From Candidatus Gastranaerophilales bacterium (GTDB lineage: Bacteria; Cyanobacteriota; Vampirovibrionia; Gastranaerophilales; Gastranaerophilaceae): a stretch of 64,000 nt of DNA. The notes under the pieces are model-generated. The model was not told where the DNA came from, did not search any database, and saw only the letters and a program-made list of their open reading frames with translations. The stretch's first letter is position 1. Each line of letters opens with the position of its first letter. Location: assembly GCA_944326905.1 (NCBI GenBank), contig CALVFU010000002.1:83376-147375 (forward strand), read 5' to 3'. Of this stretch, positions 60,736-64,000 are shown piece after piece. Position numbers and translations under genes: made by a program.

Positions 60736-61068
60736 ATGAATTATTTAAAGTATTTCAAAAACGATAAATACCAGAAATCTAAAAACGATTGCTGGACATT
60801 ATTGCAGGATATTTACAGAGATGAAGAAGGAATAGAGCTTCCTGACATTCCTATATTTGAGGATGAGGAAAGCTTTGTCAGGGGCAATATAAAGCACAAA
60901 AAAGTTGATAAAGCCCATAAAGGCGTTGCAGTTCACGTAAGCACGCCAAAATATGAGCATATCGGCTATGCCTTGAATGACAAGGAATACATCCATAAAA
61001 CAATCAATCAGGGCGTTAAAATTTCACCAATTCCTAAAAATGCGGAGTTGTATGAAATTCTTACATAA
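60736..61068 (+). CDS. NlpC/P60-like tail peptidase
   Basis: 110 residues. The catalytic Cys lies in SKNDCWTLLQDIYRDEEGI and the His in YEHIGYALNDK, in the order and spacing of small tail-associated NlpC/P60 proteins (lambda gpK-like). It would cut peptidoglycan peptides during DNA entry. It overlaps the antisense antitoxin by eight bases. Confidence 0.75.
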   Translation: MNYLKYFKNDKYQKSKNDCWTLLQDIYRDEEGIELPDIPIFEDEESFVRGNIKHKKVDKAHKGVAVHVSTPKYEHIGYALNDKEYIHKTINQGVKISPIPKNAELYEILT

Positions 61069-61339
61069 ACATTTTTTCATCTCTATCCATAGCCTGTTTA
61101 AGCGTAGATTTTAAATAAGTTTGATAAGGCAAACCAAGTTTAGCCGCAATTTTCTTAGCTCTTTTAACTTCAAATTCAGACCAGCGGAAATTAACATTTA
61201 CAGATTGTTTCATATCGGTAATATCTTTTTCTGCCTGATTTTCAAATTCAAGTATTTTTTCTTCTTCTTCAGCACTTGGGATATAGTCTGCCACTTCTGC
61301 AATCCCAATATCAGGAATATTAACAGATTTTTTATTCAT
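61061..61339 (-). CDS. CopG/ribbon-helix-helix antitoxin
   Basis: 92 residues. The C-terminal NVNFRWSEFEVKRAKKIAAK followed by LGLPYQTYLKSTLKQAMDRD is a typical ribbon-helix-helix of CopG/BrnA-like antitoxins. The N-terminus is acidic (PSAEEEEKILEFENQ) and may contact the toxin. It overlaps the upstream toxin gene by eight bases; GGAGGT precedes the start. Confidence 0.85.
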   Translation of the reverse strand: MNKKSVNIPDIGIAEVADYIPSAEEEEKILEFENQAEKDITDMKQSVNVNFRWSEFEVKRAKKIAAKLGLPYQTYLKSTLKQAMDRDEKMFM

Positions 61340-61619
61340 ATTTACCTCCTTTAAAAGCTGTTATCAATAAAATATCTTCTTCTTTTAAGTATGTATAGTA
61401 AACAGTTATATCATATTTTTTACTATATACTTCATAGCGGTCATATTGTGCATTATAGGTTTCATAAGTTTTAGCAAAGTAGGCTGCAATTGCTTGTTGC
61501 GGCATAATTAAATGCCTGATGTACATGTGGTATTCATAATCATTAATTAATTCATTGTAATCGAGTTTTACAACAAACTTTTTGCCTTTAATTTTGAAGA
61601 TTTGATACTTAGCTTTCAT
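61332..61619 (-). CDS. Putative toxin partner (RelE/BrnT-like size)
   Basis: 95 residues from the ATG at 61619 (the longer frame to 61712 runs through the promoter). KIKGKKFVVKLDYNELINDY, then IMPQQAIAAYFAKTYETYNA and YDITVYYTYLKEEDILLITA. No sure family, but size, basic/aromatic makeup and overlap with a ribbon-helix-helix antitoxin are those of a type II toxin. The leaderless promoter fits the start. Confidence 0.65.
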   Translation of the reverse strand: MKAKYQIFKIKGKKFVVKLDYNELINDYEYHMYIRHLIMPQQAIAAYFAKTYETYNAQYDRYEVYSKKYDITVYYTYLKEEDILLITAFKGGKYE

Positions 61620-61625
61620 ACTTTT

Positions 61626-61654
61626 ATTGTAACACATTGTCAATACAATATCAA
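61626..61654 (-). promoter_or_regulatory. Promoter predicting a leaderless toxin mRNA
   Basis: TTGATA (61649-61654), a 17-base spacer ending in TGT, and TACAAT (61626-61631), six bases before the ATG at 61619. Confidence 0.75.
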
Positions 61655-61673
61655 TACAAATTATTAAATAACA

Positions 61674-64000
61674 ATGATAAGAGTAATAAAAAGAAATCTT
61701 AACAAAAAGCAACTTTCAGAACATAAATGGGATTGGCATTTTGCATTTTTCCATTTTAAAGCATATAAGGGCTGCTATCTTAACGGTAAGCCCTTAAAGC
61801 CGTGGCATATTTTTAAAAACGGCGATGTTGTTGAAATCAACGAAAGGCCTGAAGGGATTTTTGAAACGATAGGGCTTGCGGTAATAGGGTTTATTGCCGG
61901 AAGTGCTGCAGCTGCTTCTGCTTCAACGGCACTTGCAGTTACAGTGGGTGTTCTTACTGTAGCCGGTGCAGTGGGAGTTGTTGGCGCTGTCGGATTTGGG
62001 GTTGCTTCAATGTTCAGCGGTGCTGGCAGCGGTGGTTCCACACAGGCTAAAGAGTATTCTTCCAGCACACAGCCGGAATTAAGGGGCGCAAGCAATGATA
62101 TTTCAGATGGCTGTCTACCTGTAGTTTTCGGTAAAACCCAGCAAACGCCATCATACGGACAATTACCGTATAGATTAGTTGTTGATGGCTCTTCCACTAA
62201 TAAATACAGGCAGTATTTTGTAGCGAATTATAACAATGTAGTTTATTCCGATTTTAAACTTGGTGATACCCCTAGAACTGATTACTCAATTGACTATTTA
62301 GATATATTGACTGCTTACGGTGTTTCTAATTTTATCGGTTTTGACAATGTTAAGGCTGTAAGTATTGATGAAGAGTTATCATATAATCCTGATGAGTCGG
62401 TTAACCAGAATGCTCATTATGATTACAACGACCAGATTAACAGCGGCTATATCACTGTAAATTATCAGCTTAAATTCTCAAATGTTGACCTTAATTCCTG
62501 GACAAATAAAACATTTAAACAAACTACAAGGGCGGTTCAAAACGGTAGCAATGTCGATTTAACAAACGAAATCACTATTACAAGTTCTATGCTGACCGCA
62601 ACGGAAGAAACAGGAGAATACATTTACAACGGCTCCGTTACGTATAACGTTGGAGAAGATAACCCTAACTATACCGAGGTTATTTATACAAACTTTGCGC
62701 CGGTATCCGACACAAGAGGAAATTCAACCGAAAACACAAACGAACTTGACAGCCTTTATGTTTCAGAAAACCTTGTAACATCTACATTAAACCTTAATAC
62801 TACACTTAATTTATCAATCAATAAATATACAGGTACAGTGTCCGAGGTTGTTGTTACAAGCCCGGAAAACACTACAGAAGTGGATGTGATTATAAGTTTT
62901 CCGCAAGGATTATTTCATCAAAACAATGACGGTTCAAGCTCTTCACGTTCTGTTGTTGTTGAGATTATGTATAAACAGGGTGACGGGGCTTATGTACCGT
63001 TATCAGAGAATACAGAGCTTTATATAAGAGATATTAACGGAGATAAGCAGCCGTTAAGCTCATCTAATACAACTGTAGACGGCGCTAATGTCACAATGTA
63101 CAGCCCCTCTGATATGAACGTGGCAGACCAGCTATTTTACAGACCGATTGGCTTTACTCTGCCATCTGCAGGTAAGTATACGGTGCGTGTCCGTTCTGCA
63201 GACTACGCAGACAAGACAAATTATGATATAGGTTACCCCAGATGTGCAGAAGTTCAATTCTATGTTGACGGGGCTATACTTGATACTTCGATTTTACCGA
63301 GCGTTAATCAGATAGCGTTTGAGGCTACAGCATATAAAGGTTTATCAGGTACATTGAAGAAATTCAATTATATAGCGGAAGCCCGTATTCCTGTTTGGAA
63401 TGGTACCGACTGGAACACAATTCAGGCAAGTGAAAATCCTGCAGCAATTATCAGATATTTACTCACTGATACGCTTGCAAATCCGCGCCCGATAAGTCCT
63501 GACCTAATCGACAATGACAGCCTTGTAATGCTGTATAACTGGTGTGAGCAGGAAGGCTACAAAGCTGACGGCATTGTATCAGAAGCCACAAAGACAATGG
63601 ATGTTATAAATGAAATCCTTAAAAATTGTCAAGGCGCGATGATACCGCTTTTAAACGGCAAGCACACCTTTGCAATAGACGGCAACGAAAAAACACCGAA
63701 AGGGATGTTCAATCAGCATAATTCTTGGGATTTTACGTGGTCGCCGACTTTAGGCAGACAGACAGAAGCTATAAGAGCCAGTTTTACCGACAGCGAAGAT
63801 TATACACAGGATGAAGTAACTGTCTACTGGTATGATGGGGCGGTGCATAACGAAATAAAAGCAGGCACGACAGACGCTGATTATTTGCTTGTAAAAAAAG
63901 ATTTAAAATACGTTACCGACCGAGCAAGCGTAATAAAATCAATCACTTATGAGCTTTTATGCACCCAGACAAAACGCAATAACTTTGAGTTTTCCGTAAA
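61674..64000 (+). CDS. TipJ/lambda J-like tail tip host-specificity protein, 3' end cut
   Basis: The frame is open for 775 codons to the window edge. It starts with WDWHFAFFHFKAYKGCYLNG and a NGDVVEINERPEG segment (like lambda gpI), then a Gly/Ala-rich hydrophobic stretch (about 60-115), and YRLVVDGSSTNKYRQYFVAN. The later part ASENPAAIIRYLLTDTLANP and IPLLNGKHTFAIDGN match the J-like central-fibre protein. Probably contacts the host receptor. No clear ribosome site. Confidence 0.82.
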   Translation, partial: MIRVIKRNLNKKQLSEHKWDWHFAFFHFKAYKGCYLNGKPLKPWHIFKNGDVVEINERPEGIFETIGLAVIGFIAGSAAAASASTALAVTVGVLTVAGAVGVVGAVGFGVASMFSGAGSGGSTQAKEYSSSTQPELRGASNDISDGCLPVVFGKTQQTPSYGQLPYRLVVDGSSTNKYRQYFVANYNNVVYSDFKLGDTPRTDYSIDYLDILTAYGVSNFIGFDNVKAVSIDEELSYNPDESVNQNAHYDYNDQINSGYITVNYQLKFSNVDLNSWTNKTFKQTTRAVQNGSNVDLTNEITITSSMLTATEETGEYIYNGSVTYNVGEDNPNYTEVIYTNFAPVSDTRGNSTENTNELDSLYVSENLVTSTLNLNTTLNLSINKYTGTVSEVVVTSPENTTEVDVIISFPQGLFHQNNDGSSSSRSVVVEIMYKQGDGAYVPLSENTELYIRDINGDKQPLSSSNTTVDGANVTMYSPSDMNVADQLFYRPIGFTLPSAGKYTVRVRSADYADKTNYDIGYPRCAEVQFYVDGAILDTSILPSVNQIAFEATAYKGLSGTLKKFNYIAEARIPVWNGTDWNTIQASENPAAIIRYLLTDTLANPRPISPDLIDNDSLVMLYNWCEQEGYKADGIVSEATKTMDVINEILKNCQGAMIPLLNGKHTFAIDGNEKTPKGMFNQHNSWDFTWSPTLGRQTEAIRASFTDSEDYTQDEVTVYWYDGAVHNEIKAGTTDADYLLVKKDLKYVTDRASVIKSITYELLCTQTKRNNFEFSV

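Noticed and set aside
61775..62197. 140-codon minus-strand frame
   Set aside because: It lies wholly antisense to the Gly/Ala-rich part of the J-like tail protein. Its Thr/Ala/Pro composition is the shadow of that stretch.

Overview
The window is AT-rich bacterial chromosome. It probably comes from a fermentative, non-photosynthetic relative of Cyanobacteria (Vampirovibrionia/Melainabacteria, Gastranaerophilales-like). Three things point there. A clear Ycf23/DUF561 protein (34539-35297) belongs to a family otherwise seen in cyanobacteria and plastids. A trimeric NADH/ferredoxin-type [FeFe] hydrogenase sits beside a sensory hydrogenase, and no respiratory genes are seen. Several unrecognised, probably lineage-specific proteins are present, two of which share an N-terminal PAF(G/K) motif. 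The assignment is inference; no rRNA is present to settle it.

Layout. 1-12.2 kb is housekeeping: a secreted alpha-amylase (cut by the window edge), pyruvate kinase, ribE-ribBA, ispA, rsgA, a DUF721/DciA-like protein, nrnA, a YihY-type membrane protein, HIT and speE. 12.3-16.1 kb holds a MarR-EmrA-EmrB type efflux operon with a candidate operator. 16.7-24.3 kb is a hydrogen locus: hydABC on the minus strand, and divergently a NuoE-like ferredoxin, a PAS-containing sensory hydrogenase and a SpoIIE/PP2C phosphatase. 24.4-42.5 kb mixes a lipoprotein, Hsp20, a CoA-disulfide reductase-rhodanese fusion, a RAYT transposase among REP-like palindromes, a textbook serine-codon attenuator ahead of an unknown membrane protein, a CoA-transferase pair, Ycf23, a DegP-like protease, transporters, orphan gcvPB, a sigma factor and a TPR protein. 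42.5-48 kb has a gene-poor stretch, tRNA-Lys(CTT), a BioG-like esterase, an MBL hydrolase divergent from an HxlR regulator, a flavodoxin-like reductase, a GNAT and a frameshifted acetyltransferase.

From tRNA-Ser(GGA) at 48 kb to the window end lies a siphovirus-like prophage or remnant. It has a truncated and frameshifted integrase, terminase genes, head-tail connectors, tail tube, a tail chaperone with a programmed -1 frameshift site, tape measure, distal tail proteins, an NlpC/P60-like protein and a J-like tip protein. No portal, protease or capsid gene lies between terminase and connectors. Four toxin-antitoxin-type modules are present; three are inserted antisense between tail genes.

Two regulatory observations stand out. 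First, nine genes have a TANNAT -10 box exactly six bases before the ATG and mostly no Shine-Dalgarno sequence, which predicts leaderless transcripts; three of the four toxin-antitoxin operons are among them. Second, a 27-codon leader with seven consecutive serine codons is followed by mutually exclusive hairpins, predicting transcription attenuation by charged tRNA-Ser.
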